From contig NZ_KB849998.1 of assembly GCF_000369405.1 (NCBI RefSeq), forward strand, positions 312,548 through 376,547: a stretch of DNA of 64,000 nt, in the 5' to 3' direction. The position numbers were made by a program, and so were the translations under genes. Shown piece by piece: positions 1 to 8,440 of the stretch. The DNA is from Acinetobacter sp. ANC 3929 (GTDB lineage Bacteria > Pseudomonadota > Gammaproteobacteria > Pseudomonadales > Moraxellaceae). The notes beneath the pieces were generated by a model that saw only the letters and a list, made by a program, of their open reading frames with translations, had not been told where the DNA came from and searched no databases. Position 1 is the first letter of the stretch. Every line of letters begins with the position of its first letter.

Positions 1-366
1 ATTACTGGTGGTATTGGCGGTGGTGAAGGTGGTCCTCTTGGTGCAATCACTGGCATCATCGGTGGCATCACGGGCGGAATCGGCGGCGGTGAAGGTGGTC
101 CTTTAGGCTCAATCTCTGACATCCTTGGTGGCATTACTGGTGGAATCGGTGGTGGTGAAGGTGGTCCTCTTGGTGGAATCACTGGCATTATCGGCGGTAT
201 CACAGGTGGTATTGGTGGCGGTGAAGGTGGTCCTTTAGGCTCAATCTCTGACATCCTTAGTGGTATCACTGGCGGTATCGGTGGTGGCGAAGGTGGTCCT
301 TTAGGCTCAATCACTGGCATTATCAGTGGAATCACTGGCGGTATCGGTGGTGAAGGTGGTCTAAGT
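1..366 (+). repeat. 66-bp tandem coding repeat, about 5.5 units
   Basis: Units start at 1, 67, 133, 199, 265 and 331. They differ mostly at third codon positions, while the GGEGGPLG core is nearly invariant. The last unit has lost one glycine codon and diverges after 358. The array continues upstream of the window. Confidence 0.9.
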
Positions 367-747
367 GTGATTACAGATATTCTTGGAACCATTAATAATG
401 GTGCAAATAGCGGAGACGTTATCGCAGGAATTGCTCAACCGATTCAAACCGTCATTAGCAGTGGTAACATTGCTGTAGATGCCTTACAAGATCATGTCAG
501 TACCCTATTCAGCGATGGCTCATTAGAAAGTATCAATAATCTAATCAGTGTAAGCGTTGGCAATGGAGATTACAGTGCTCACGGAAGCTTGGATGGAATT
601 TTAGATGCGTTGACTGGCACAGTCACTTCAGGCATCGCAGTGGGTGAACCGAATCCAAATGGTGGTTCGTTAACCGATCTTATTTCTCTTCCATCAGCTT
701 TAAACAATTTGACCGACCATCTATTCAGCTCAGTCAACCATTTCTAA
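1..747 (+). CDS. C-terminal part of a glycine-rich 22-residue-repeat protein (5' end outside window)
   Basis: The reading frame is open from base 1, so only the C-terminal 248 residues are visible. Five full 22-residue repeats (66 bp, starting at bases 1, 67, 133, 199 and 265) and a shortened sixth (331) each begin with ITGGIGGGEGGPLG. Their second half alternates between an ITGII type and an ISDIL type. The last 125 or so residues are not repetitive and end in SSVNHF. An internal ATG would give a 126-residue product from about 367, but continuous repeat coding upstream argues against that being the start. Glycine- and isoleucine-rich tandem repeats are typical of large surface or secreted proteins. 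I do not recognise a specific family, and export is an inference. A terminator follows 12 bases after the stop. Confidence 0.75.
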   Translation: MTGGIGGGEGGPLGAITGIIGGITGGIGGGEGGPLGSISDILGGITGGIGGGEGGPLGGITGIIGGITGGIGGGEGGPLGSISDILSGITGGIGGGEGGPLGSITGIISGITGGIGGEGGLSVITDILGTINNGANSGDVIAGIAQPIQTVISSGNIAVDALQDHVSTLFSDGSLESINNLISVSVGNGDYSAHGSLDGILDALTGTVTSGIAVGEPNPNGGSLTDLISLPSALNNLTDHLFSSVNHF

Positions 748-758
748 ATAGACCAACT

Positions 759-788
759 AAAAAGCCGCTGATTTCAGCGGCTTTTTTT
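759..788 (+). terminator. Rho-independent terminator after the repeat protein
   Basis: The stem AGCCGCTGA / TCAGCGGCT is preceded by A residues and followed by seven T residues, just after the stop codon at 747. Confidence 0.9.
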
Positions 789-831
789 ATATTTATCATA
801 TAGTTCATATTCAATCAAAAAACTTAGGCAC

Positions 832-857
832 AAAAAAACCGCAATTAAGCGGTTTCT
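832..857 (-). terminator. Terminator of the tRNA cluster (minus strand)
   Basis: Read on the minus strand, an AACCGC / GCGGTT stem with an AATT loop is followed by seven T residues, immediately downstream of the second tRNA-Arg. Confidence 0.8.
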
Positions 858-867
858 TCTATTAAGT

Positions 868-944
868 TGGTGCGCTCAGAGAGATTCGAACTCCCGACCC
901 CTTAGTTCGTAGCCAAGTGCTCTATCCAGCTGAGCTATGAGCGC
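868..944 (-). tRNA. tRNA-Arg (ACG), copy 2
   Basis: A 77-nt cloverleaf with encoded CCA. The 7-bp acceptor stem is GCGCTCA paired with TGAGCGC. The anticodon loop CTACGAA gives anticodon ACG, read as ICG after deamination. The T-loop is the canonical GTTCGAATC. It is identical to the copy at 991-1067 and is the last gene of a three-tRNA transcript before the terminator. Confidence 0.97.
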
Positions 945-990
945 ATTACTTATCTGCCTATTTAGGCGTGTGTTACTTTAAATCTTTACT

Positions 991-1067
991 TGGTGCGCTC
1001 AGAGAGATTCGAACTCCCGACCCCTTAGTTCGTAGCCAAGTGCTCTATCCAGCTGAGCTATGAGCGC
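991..1067 (-). tRNA. tRNA-Arg (ACG), copy 1
   Basis: The sequence is identical over all 77 nt to the copy at 868-944, with the same ACG anticodon and encoded CCA. The two are separated by 46 bp, which points to a recent tandem duplication or gene conversion. It lies 11 bp downstream of tRNA-Ser and is most likely co-transcribed with it. Confidence 0.97.
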
Positions 1068-1078
1068 TTTAAGTAAAG

Positions 1079-1168
1079 TGGCGGTGAGAGAGGGATTCGA
1101 ACCCTCGGTACAGTTACCCGTACGCATCCTTAGCAGGGATGTGGTTTCAGCCACTCACCCATCTCACC
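1079..1168 (-). tRNA. tRNA-Ser (GCT)
   Basis: A 90-nt class II tRNA with a long variable arm and encoded CCA. The acceptor stem GGTGAGA pairs with TCTCACC. The anticodon loop CTGCTAA gives GCT, decoding AGC and AGU. It is the first gene of the minus-strand tRNA transcript. Confidence 0.96.
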
Positions 1169-1182
1169 GTAACACGAGCGCA

Positions 1183-1211
1183 ATAATACAAACTAAAACC
1201 ACATTACACAA
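1183..1211 (-). promoter_or_regulatory. Probable promoter of the Ser-Arg-Arg tRNA cluster
   Basis: On the minus strand TTGTGT (1206-1211), a 17-bp spacer and TATTAT (1183-1188) are followed by a GC-rich discriminator (TGCGCTCG). Such discriminators are typical of stringently controlled stable-RNA promoters. The -10 matches consensus at 5 of 6 bases, the -35 at 3 of 6. Confidence 0.6.
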
Positions 1212-1427
1212 GGGATGTTCCTATTTTTTTCTCCTTTTTTAAACCAATCAAATGTTTTTTAACCAATTCTTGTATTTTTTCAGCATTTTTTGCCTCAACG
1301 CTTGTTAATATAGTGTTCTCTCCTTTATTCAGATTGGGCAATAAACAGAATCTTGCAATCTTTGACGTGCAGTTAAAGTTTGAATGACTTATGCTAAACC
1401 GATCTGCCAGATGTGAAATGAAACGAT

Positions 1428-3866
1428 ATGACTACAAATTGGGTTGATCCCGAAGCAAAAGCAGAAGCGCAACGTTACGATAATCCTATTCCTAGCCGAA
1501 CTCTTATTCTAACTACACTAGAACAATTAAAAACTGCACAGTCTCATGCGGAGCTGGTTGACCACTTTAATATCCCAGATCAAAAAAGTATTGATGCATT
1601 GAATCACCGTTTAAGTGCCATGGTGCGTGATGGGCAACTTATGAAGGATGGTTTTAAATACCAGCCTGCAACTGATTTGCCAAGCCATGAAGCAACGGTC
1701 TATATCAATAGTAAGGGATTGGGTACTGCCAATATTGCAGGTCAGGATGATATCCTTTTACCAGAACGTGAACTGCGCCTAGTTTTTAATGGCGACCGCG
1801 TTAAAGTGCGTCAGACTTCGGTTGACCGTAAAGGTAAGCCTTGGGGCTTTATTACCGAAGTGGTACAACATCGCGTCAAACAGATTATTGGTAAATTGTC
1901 TGAGCATGAAGGCGAATACTTTATTCAACCAAGTAATCCAAACCAGCACCAACCCATTACCTTAGAAAAAGAATTGATTGAGCATGCCAATGCTAAAGTT
2001 GGGGACATGCTTCGTGTCGCAATTGATGACTATCCAACACGCGAAGAGCTGGCGACAGGTCATATCGTGCAATCGATGGCGGATAAAGCAGACACAGAAA
2101 TTATCATTCCACAAACAATTCTAGAATTTGGTCTACCTTACGAATTCCCAGATGCCGTGGTGAAAGAAGCTGAAAGCTTCAAGGAGCCATCGGCAAAAGA
2201 TCTAAAAGGACGTGTTGATCTACGTGATTTACCGCTGGTCACCATTGATGGTGAAGATGCACGTGACTTTGACGATGCCGTATTTGCAGAAAAACGTGCA
2301 GGTGGTGGTTATCGAGTTGTCGTCGCAATTGCTGATGTCAGCCATTATGTGCGTTTAGACTCTCCATTAAATGAAGAAGCAGAAGAACGTGGTACATCGG
2401 TTTATTTCCCGCACTTTGTATTGCCCATGCTGCCAGAAGCGTTATCAAATGGCTTATGTTCTTTAAATCCACATGTTGATCGTCTGTGTATGGTCTGTGA
2501 TTTAAAACTGTCTCGTACTGGTAAAGTCACAGGTTATGAGTTCTACCCTGCGGTGATGCACTCTAAAGCTCGTCTGACCTATACCCAAGTGGGACAATAT
2601 TTTGAGGGAGTAACCAATGCGATTCCTGAAGATAAGAGCATTCATAAGTCACTCAATACACTCTTCCAGCTTTATCAAACACTAAAAGGTCTACGTGCTG
2701 AACGTCATGCAATGGAATTTGAAACCATTGAAACCTATATGACCTTTGACGAATTAGGTGGGATTAAAGAAATCTTGCCACGTAGTCGTAATGATGCGCA
2801 TAAACTCATTGAAGAATGTATGCTGCTGGCCAACGTTGCTGCGGCAGAATATGCGTTAGAGCATGATATTCCGATGTTATATCGTGTGCATGAAGCACCA
2901 GAGTTTTCACGTATTCAGAAAGTGCGTGACTTTGTGAAATTGCTTGGTTTGCCATTCCCTGAACAGCCAACTCAAGCAGATTATCAAGCCGTCATTGAAG
3001 CGACCAAAGATCGTTTAGATGCACCAAGTATTCATGCGGTGTTGTTACGTTCAATGATGCAGGCTTACTATGGCGCGAAAAATTTAGGTCATTATGGCTT
3101 GGCATATGAAGCCTATACCCACTTTACCTCGCCGATTCGTCGTTACCCTGATTTATTATTACACCGTGCCATCAAAGCGTATTTAGACAAGAAGGCCTAT
3201 CCACTGTCAGGCGCAGCTTTAGATGATGCTGGTGAACATTTCTCTAAAACAGAGCGTCGTGCCGATGAAGCATCACGTAGCGTTACCATGTGGTTGAAAT
3301 GCCATTATATGCAACAGCATATCGGTGATGAGTTTGTCGGGATCATTAGCGCTGTCACCGAATTTGGTCTGTTTGTCACACTCAAAGATTTATATGTCGA
3401 TGGTATGATCCATGTCAGCCAATTGGGTGATGACTTCTTCATTTATGATCAAGCAAGTCAAAGCTTGGTCGGTCAAAACCGTGGACAATCCTTTAGTCTC
3501 GGTGATGAAGTGAAGATTCAAGTTGCGGGTGTGAATTTGGAAGAGCGTAAAATTGACTTCCAGTTGGTTCAACAACTCACCCATTTAGGCCGAGTCATTC
3601 GTCAGAAAGCACCGCGTACTGCGAATCCTTCTAGCTCGAAACGTGCTTCAACAACTGAAGAAGTATTTGGCAAACAGCCCTCTACTACTCAATCCAAAGT
3701 CAGTGAAGATGGTGAGAAGCCTGTACGCAAGAAAAAGGATAAGAACAAACCAAGTTCTTATACCAAGAAGCCTGCAAAAAAAGCTTCGGCTAAGCCTGAA
3801 AGCAAAGACAAGGCCAAGAAAAAAGTGAAAAAGAAAAAGTCTAACGCGAAAGCAAAGGCTGAGTAA
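1428..3866 (+). CDS. rnr: Ribonuclease R
   Basis: RNase R is a processive 3'-to-5' exoribonuclease that degrades structured RNA and acts in mRNA decay, rRNA quality control and tmRNA-linked decay. The 812 residues match the usual 750-850. Visible parts are N-terminal winged-helix and cold-shock domains, the RNB catalytic domain with DGEDARDFDDAV (acidic metal-binding residues) and HFTSPIRRYPDL, an S1 domain near residues 640-720, and a lysine-rich tail from about residue 730 (RKKKDKNK, KAKKKVKKKK) typical of RNase R but not RNase II. The start is the ATG at 1428; only a weak AAATGAAA precedes it. It is transcribed away from the tRNA genes, and a strong terminator follows. Confidence 0.96.
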   Translation: MTTNWVDPEAKAEAQRYDNPIPSRTLILTTLEQLKTAQSHAELVDHFNIPDQKSIDALNHRLSAMVRDGQLMKDGFKYQPATDLPSHEATVYINSKGLGTANIAGQDDILLPERELRLVFNGDRVKVRQTSVDRKGKPWGFITEVVQHRVKQIIGKLSEHEGEYFIQPSNPNQHQPITLEKELIEHANAKVGDMLRVAIDDYPTREELATGHIVQSMADKADTEIIIPQTILEFGLPYEFPDAVVKEAESFKEPSAKDLKGRVDLRDLPLVTIDGEDARDFDDAVFAEKRAGGGYRVVVAIADVSHYVRLDSPLNEEAEERGTSVYFPHFVLPMLPEALSNGLCSLNPHVDRLCMVCDLKLSRTGKVTGYEFYPAVMHSKARLTYTQVGQYFEGVTNAIPEDKSIHKSLNTLFQLYQTLKGLRAERHAMEFETIETYMTFDELGGIKEILPRSRNDAHKLIEECMLLANVAAAEYALEHDIPMLYRVHEAPEFSRIQKVRDFVKLLGLPFPEQPTQADYQAVIEATKDRLDAPSIHAVLLRSMMQAYYGAKNLGHYGLAYEAYTHFTSPIRRYPDLLLHRAIKAYLDKKAYPLSGAALDDAGEHFSKTERRADEASRSVTMWLKCHYMQQHIGDEFVGIISAVTEFGLFVTLKDLYVDGMIHVSQLGDDFFIYDQASQSLVGQNRGQSFSLGDEVKIQVAGVNLEERKIDFQLVQQLTHLGRVIRQKAPRTANPSSSKRASTTEEVFGKQPSTTQSKVSEDGEKPVRKKKDKNKPSSYTKKPAKKASAKPESKDKAKKKVKKKKSNAKAKAE

Positions 3867-3871
3867 TTTTT

Positions 3872-3905
3872 ACAAAATAAGAGAGCTTCGGCTCTCTTAT
3901 TTTTT
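3872..3905 (+). terminator. Rho-independent terminator after rnr
   Basis: An 11-bp perfect stem (AATAAGAGAGC) closed by a TTCG tetraloop is followed by a T run. It starts seven bases after the rnr stop. Confidence 0.93.
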
Positions 3906-3953
3906 GTTATATAATGAATAGATAGAATATTTCTAAATATAAATAAAATCCGA

Positions 3954-4541
3954 ATGACTCACTACCGCATCACAAAATATTATTACCACCATTACTTTTC
4001 TATTCTCTTCTTCTTTCTCGCAATCGGTGCTGCTATTTCTGTATTTTGGAGTGATTTTTCACCTAGCTTTACAGTAGAAATTGTCGCCTTAATCATTGCA
4101 TGTTTTCTCTATGCCTTACTCCTCATTTATTTTCTATACTTGAAAAAGAAACAGGAATGGGTAATTCCTAGACAATGGCAGAAAGTACAAAAACAACCTA
4201 AACATTATGCTTTATTTATTTTCCCTTTATTCATTATTCCCGTACTCTGGCTCAACTTGGCTGGTACGCTTCCAATGATTTGGACGTATATCACTGGAAA
4301 TTCGGAAATAATAGAGGCATCAGCAATTGCCGAAAAAAAGCACACGAGACATGAGAATATTTATTTTTTTAAAACAGCTTATTCCGACATACCGATCTTT
4401 AGAATGACATCGACTGAATATCAAGCGTATAAAAACCATCAACTCAAATTAAAGCTGTCTACCCGTCATAGCTCATTCGGTACATATGTAATGTCGATTG
4501 ATGAAATTCAGGTCGCAACGCAAAACCCAACGAATAAATAA
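3954..4541 (+). CDS. Membrane protein of unknown function
   Basis: I do not recognise a family. The 195-residue product has three hydrophobic segments at roughly residues 14-32, 41-61 and 85-108, the last two separated by a basic loop (LKKKQEW). A soluble C-terminal part of about 85 residues follows. The first residues are rich in Tyr and His. There is no lipobox or cleavable signal. A convincing ribosome binding site is missing ahead of the ATG at 3954. It ends 76 bp before the preferred prlC start and is on the same strand, so co-transcription is possible. That the frame stays open with sensible membrane topology supports a real gene. Confidence 0.6.
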   Translation: MTHYRITKYYYHHYFSILFFFLAIGAAISVFWSDFSPSFTVEIVALIIACFLYALLLIYFLYLKKKQEWVIPRQWQKVQKQPKHYALFIFPLFIIPVLWLNLAGTLPMIWTYITGNSEIIEASAIAEKKHTRHENIYFFKTAYSDIPIFRMTSTEYQAYKNHQLKLKLSTRHSSFGTYVMSIDEIQVATQNPTNK

Positions 4542-4617
4542 TCAATCAACCTTGATTTCTCCCCTCCGAAGCCCTACATCTATAACTATGTTTAAAGATG
4601 AATATGGCAAAAATACA

Positions 4618-6657
4618 ATGACACTCCAGCAAGCGACACTTCCCGTTCCTCAATTTGATCAAATTCAACTTGCCGACTTAAAACAACAAATTGAACAGAC
4701 CATTCAAAACGGCCAAAACTTTCTCAATCAACTCAATGAGGTTCCTCAAGGCACTGAAGCCCAACTAGCAACATTGACCGAAGTTGATCAACTTGAAAAT
4801 AATATGAGTGAAGCATGGGGGATTTTGTCACATCTCAATGCTGTGATGAACAATGCCGAAACCCGTGAGGTGTATCAGGCACTGCTACCAAGTTTAAGTG
4901 AATACTATACGCAGCTTGGGCAACACACGGCACTGTATCAAACCTATCAACAGATTCATGATAGTGCTGTATTTCAAACACTGAGCGAAGCACAACAAAG
5001 TGCGATTAAACTGGCTCTACGTGATTTCAAATTGTCAGGTGTTGCACTCGAAGGTGAAGCTAAAAAGCGTTATGCAGAAATCTCAGCACGTTTATCTCAA
5101 CTGTCTTCAGATTTCTCAAACCATGTATTAGATGCAACACAAGCCTATTTTAAACCTCTAACGGAAGCGCAACTCAAAGGCCTGCCACAAAGCAGTGTTG
5201 AACTGTTAAAACAATACGGACAACAACGCGAGCTTGAGCAAGCTGTTGCCACACTCGACTTCCCTGCTTATTTTGCCATTTTGACCTATGCTGAAGATCG
5301 TGAGTTGAGAGAAGAGCTGTATAAGGCTTACGTTACCCGCGCATCAGAACAATCTGACCAAACAGAATTTGATAATACCCCAGTGATGGAAGAAATCCTC
5401 AGCTTGCGTCAGGAAATGGCTCAGTTGCTAGGTTTCAACAATTATGCAGAATACTCACTTGCCAGCAAAATGGCACCAGATGTTGAAACAGTAAATCAAT
5501 TCTTAGTCGATTTGGCAGAACATGCGCGTACGCCAGCACTGGCTGAAATTGCAGAGCTCAAAACCATTGCACAACAAGATGGTATCGAGGAACTCAAACC
5601 TTGGGATGCAACCTATTATTCTGAAAAGTTGAAACAACAACAGTTCAACCTTTCGCAAGAAGCACTTAAACCATATTTCCCTGCACCGAAGGTGGTTCAA
5701 GGTTTATTTCAGATCGTACAACGTCTTTATGGTATTCAGATTGTCGAACGCCAAGCCCCTGTGTGGCAGAATGATGTCCGTTACTTTGAAATTGAAGATC
5801 AAGGTCAAGTGGTGGGTGGTTTCTACTTCGACTTATACGCACGCAATGGCAAACGTGGTGGTGCATGGATGAGCGGTTTCCGTTCTCGTGTCCAAACAGC
5901 CAATGGCCTGCAAAAACCAATTTGCTATATGGTGTGTAACTTTACCCCACCAATTGGCGATCAACCTGCCCTGCTTACCCACGATGAAGTGATTACCTTA
6001 TTCCATGAGTTTGGACACGGCTTACATCATATGTTGACCGAAGTAGATAACATCTCGGTGGCAGGTACACACGGCGTGGCTTGGGATGCTGTTGAATTAC
6101 CAAGCCAGTTTATGGAATTCTGGGCATGGGATAATGAAAGTTTAGATGTACTCAGCGAGCACACCGAAACCAAACAAACGTTGCCACAAGAATTGCTATC
6201 CGCGCTGTTGAATGCACGTTTCTTCCAGTCTGGTATGCAAACTTTACGTCAAATTGAGTTTGCTTTATTTGACCTGACAATTCACCGCCAAGCACCAGCA
6301 TTAAACAGCCAGCAAATCCAAGCGACTTTAGATGATATTCGCAGTAAATTTGCGGTTGTGCCTGCTGTTGCTTATAACCGTTTCCAGCACAGTTTTAGTC
6401 ATATTTTTGCAGGCGGTTATGCGGCCGGCTACTACTCGTATAAATGGGCGGAAGTTTTAGCGAGTGATGCTTTTGACCGTTTCGAAAATGAAGGTATTTT
6501 TAATACTGACACTGGAAAAGAGTTTAGAAAGTTTATTCTAGCAGTTGGCGGAAAAGATACAGCACTTGATGCGTTTCGCAATTTCCGAAAAAGAGAGCCG
6601 AAAATAGATGCGTTATTACGTCATCAAGGTTGGACGAACACAGATAAAACCGCTTAA
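4618..6657 (+). CDS. prlC: Oligopeptidase A (M3 zinc metallopeptidase)
   Basis: This cytoplasmic zinc peptidase cleaves oligopeptides, including released signal peptides, during protein turnover. The motif HEFGHGLHH contains HExxH at residues 463-467 and is preceded by LLTHDEVITLF, as in M3A peptidases. The C-terminal half has the Y-rich substrate motif (FAGGYAAGYYSY). I chose the ATG at 4618 (MTLQQATLP), giving 679 residues against 680 in E. coli. In-frame ATGs at 4498 and 4588 would add residues that look non-conserved, and the former would overlap the preceding gene. None of the three has a strong ribosome binding site. A yheV-like gene follows after 38 bp. Confidence 0.93.
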   Translation: MTLQQATLPVPQFDQIQLADLKQQIEQTIQNGQNFLNQLNEVPQGTEAQLATLTEVDQLENNMSEAWGILSHLNAVMNNAETREVYQALLPSLSEYYTQLGQHTALYQTYQQIHDSAVFQTLSEAQQSAIKLALRDFKLSGVALEGEAKKRYAEISARLSQLSSDFSNHVLDATQAYFKPLTEAQLKGLPQSSVELLKQYGQQRELEQAVATLDFPAYFAILTYAEDRELREELYKAYVTRASEQSDQTEFDNTPVMEEILSLRQEMAQLLGFNNYAEYSLASKMAPDVETVNQFLVDLAEHARTPALAEIAELKTIAQQDGIEELKPWDATYYSEKLKQQQFNLSQEALKPYFPAPKVVQGLFQIVQRLYGIQIVERQAPVWQNDVRYFEIEDQGQVVGGFYFDLYARNGKRGGAWMSGFRSRVQTANGLQKPICYMVCNFTPPIGDQPALLTHDEVITLFHEFGHGLHHMLTEVDNISVAGTHGVAWDAVELPSQFMEFWAWDNESLDVLSEHTETKQTLPQELLSALLNARFFQSGMQTLRQIEFALFDLTIHRQAPALNSQQIQATLDDIRSKFAVVPAVAYNRFQHSFSHIFAGGYAAGYYSYKWAEVLASDAFDRFENEGIFNTDTGKEFRKFILAVGGKDTALDAFRNFRKREPKIDALLRHQGWTNTDKTA

Positions 6658-6695
6658 ACTATGTCATTATTATTCACAGGGTGTAATTAACTGAC

Positions 6696-6902
6696 ATGAA
6701 AAGACAGTTCATCGCGGGCGCAAAATGCCCTAAATGTGGCGCCTTAGATCGTGTCGTTAAGATCATCACTGTGGATGACGAGTGGATTGAATGTATCGAA
6801 TGTGCTTATAGCGAAAAACGCCCGACCCACGTGGAAGAGCAACAACCCGCTGAGCCAGATGAAATTGGGGTGATACAATTCAAACCTCGTCATTTTGACT
6901 AG
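6696..6902 (+). CDS. yheV: YheV-like small zinc-ribbon protein (DUF2387)
   Basis: The 68-residue protein has two CxxC pairs, CPKC (residues 11-14) and CIEC (33-36), which should bind one zinc ion. It also has the family signature of a short N-terminal RFIAGA-like segment and a C-terminal IQFKPRHFD. This matches the YheV putative metal-binding proteins of gammaproteobacteria, whose function is unknown. It sits between prlC and a small anchored protein whose ATG follows 10 bp after the stop, so the three probably share a transcript. Confidence 0.8.
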   Translation: MKRQFIAGAKCPKCGALDRVVKIITVDDEWIECIECAYSEKRPTHVEEQQPAEPDEIGVIQFKPRHFD

Positions 6903-6912
6903 AAGGTTAAAA

Positions 6913-7362
6913 ATGATGTCCACATACCAAACTGAAAATTCCAAATTATTATGGATGATAATTGCTGGAATGAGTGTTGTAGTGGTGCTATTCCTTGCTG
7001 TCCAATGGTTTTTAGCACAAAAAGACCAGCAAACAAGTACTACCACAACTCAGCCTGTTGCCACAAAAACCGTTGCAACACCCGCAGAACCAACAACCAC
7101 AGCCACTGAAGAAACCGCAGCAACAAGTGCTGTTGCAGAACCCATCCAATTGGTTGAAGCATCAATCATTAAGGATCCAATTCCTGCCAATGATGCTTTA
7201 GCGAAAGAAGAAATCGCAAAGTTGGATGACATTCATCAACAACTGCAAGACCAGCAACATGATTTGAAACAGCAGAATAGCGATGTTGATACATTACTCA
7301 AGTTGAAAGAAGATCAAATTAAACTCTTGGAAGCCCAAATCGCTGCACAGAGTAAATCTTAA
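6913..7362 (+). CDS. Single-pass membrane protein with C-terminal coiled coil, function unknown
   Basis: The 149-residue product has an N-terminal transmembrane helix (about residues 14-34, LLWMIIAGMSVVVVLFLAVQ). A low-complexity Thr/Ala/Pro linker spans about 40-85, and the C terminus is charged and Gln-rich, predicted coiled coil (IHQQLQDQQHDLKQQ, LLKLKEDQIKLLEAQ). This topology suggests an inner-membrane anchor with a periplasmic helix. I do not recognise a family. AGAAGG at 6901-6906 is well placed for the ATG at 6913 or the adjacent ATG at 6916. An upstream in-frame start at 6895 would overlap yheV and lacks a binding site. Confidence 0.72.
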   Translation: MMSTYQTENSKLLWMIIAGMSVVVVLFLAVQWFLAQKDQQTSTTTTQPVATKTVATPAEPTTTATEETAATSAVAEPIQLVEASIIKDPIPANDALAKEEIAKLDDIHQQLQDQQHDLKQQNSDVDTLLKLKEDQIKLLEAQIAAQSKS

Positions 7363-7364
7363 AA

Positions 7365-7400
7365 AAGAAAAAGCTTTAACCTCGGTTAAAGCTTTTTTGT
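7365..7400. terminator. Terminator between convergent genes
   Basis: The 12-bp stem AAAAGCTTTAAC / GTTAAAGCTTTT has a CTCG loop and is flanked by A and T tracts, so it can act in both directions. It lies between the coiled-coil protein gene and the EamA gene. Confidence 0.9.
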
Positions 7401-7411
7401 TCGCAATCTGG

Positions 7412-8326
7412 TTAATCTAAAATTTGCTTCGCGTCTTGCTTCAACTGGATGGGTTTCTGAATGGTTTGGGCAATCAAGATACCCATTAAGGTTAATCCCC
7501 CACCAATGTAATGAAACATCTGCAAATGCTCTCCCAATAAGGCCATGGCAATCAATGCCGTAAATAAAGGCAATAGATTCATAAAAATACTGTTACGATT
7601 CGGTCCTAAATGTCTTACCCCTTCAATCCACAAATAAGACAACAACACCGAAGAAAAAATACTGGCATATACAATCAGGGGAATGGTCTGTTGGTTCAAC
7701 TGTATGTCGTTGGCAGGCAAAAATATAAAAAATGGCAATACATACATAATGGCAAAACTGGATTGTACGAAGTTAGATTGCCAAGCAGGAATCGGCATTT
7801 TCCAGCGTTTCAGCAACACACCATATAAAGCATAGCCTGCTGCTGCAATCAACATCAAACCATCACCGAGATGAACGCCTTGCTGCCAAATATTAATAAT
7901 TGAACCATGACTCAGTAGGTACAAGATGCCATAAAAAGAGAGTGCCCCACCAAACAACATGCCATAACTGATACGATCTTTCAGCATTAAACTACTCAAA
8001 ATCATGGTCAGTAACGGAATCAATGCAGTTACAATCGCCATATTGGTTGCGGTGGTGGTCGATGCCGCTTGATAAGACAAAAACTGAAATAAAGACACCG
8101 AAAGAAAACCTCCCAACGCCAATTGCTTCCAATATTGCTGAATAGTCTTCCGATTTTTCCAGACAGGAATCAGCACAAAAGTACTCATCACAGTAAGCGC
8201 CAGCACCAGACGATAAAAAGTAATCGCCACAGGAGAAATAGCATGACTGGCCATTTTGGAGACCACTACATTTCCCGCCCAAAATAAAATGGCGAATAAT
8301 GGATAAAAGTAAGCTTTCTGAAACAT
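7412..8326 (-). CDS. EamA/DMT-family transporter
   Basis: A 304-residue polytopic membrane protein with about ten predicted helices in two homologous EamA halves. The first half has the ATNMAIVTALIPLLTMILSSLML region and the second the NSIFMNLLPLFTALIAMALLGE region. Family members export metabolites, amino acids or drugs; the substrate cannot be read from the sequence. The gene is divergent from an AraC-type regulator across 114 bp containing a palindrome, so control by that regulator is likely. This transporter-regulator arrangement resembles nimR-nimT in E. coli, but here the transporter is DMT rather than MFS. Confidence 0.88.
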   Translation of the reverse strand: MFQKAYFYPLFAILFWAGNVVVSKMASHAISPVAITFYRLVLALTVMSTFVLIPVWKNRKTIQQYWKQLALGGFLSVSLFQFLSYQAASTTTATNMAIVTALIPLLTMILSSLMLKDRISYGMLFGGALSFYGILYLLSHGSIINIWQQGVHLGDGLMLIAAAGYALYGVLLKRWKMPIPAWQSNFVQSSFAIMYVLPFFIFLPANDIQLNQQTIPLIVYASIFSSVLLSYLWIEGVRHLGPNRNSIFMNLLPLFTALIAMALLGEHLQMFHYIGGGLTLMGILIAQTIQKPIQLKQDAKQILD

Positions 8327-8381
8327 GAACTAGACCTATACATTGCGGTATCAATCATGCTAAAAAATAATCGAATCATCA

Positions 8382-8414
8382 TTTCTCGATAATAAGACGA
8401 CTTCTATCGAGAAA
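8382..8414. promoter_or_regulatory. Inverted repeat between divergent EamA and AraC genes, candidate operator
   Basis: The arms TTTCTCGAT (8382-8390) and ATCGAGAAA (8406-8414) are perfect 9-bp inverted repeats with a 15-bp spacer, so arm centres are 24 bp apart. The site is 27 bp upstream of the regulator's ATG and 56 bp upstream of the transporter's. The position suits binding by the adjacent AraC protein; this is inference. Confidence 0.55.
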
Positions 8415-8440
8415 AAGACAATAGGTTTGAGAGACTTGAG

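Noticed and set aside
1060..1242. Plus-strand open frame across the tRNA-Ser gene (VREGFEPS-type peptide)
   Set aside because: It is the antisense of tRNA-Ser and tRNA-Arg. The VREGFEPS string is a well-known artefact of T-loop sequences.
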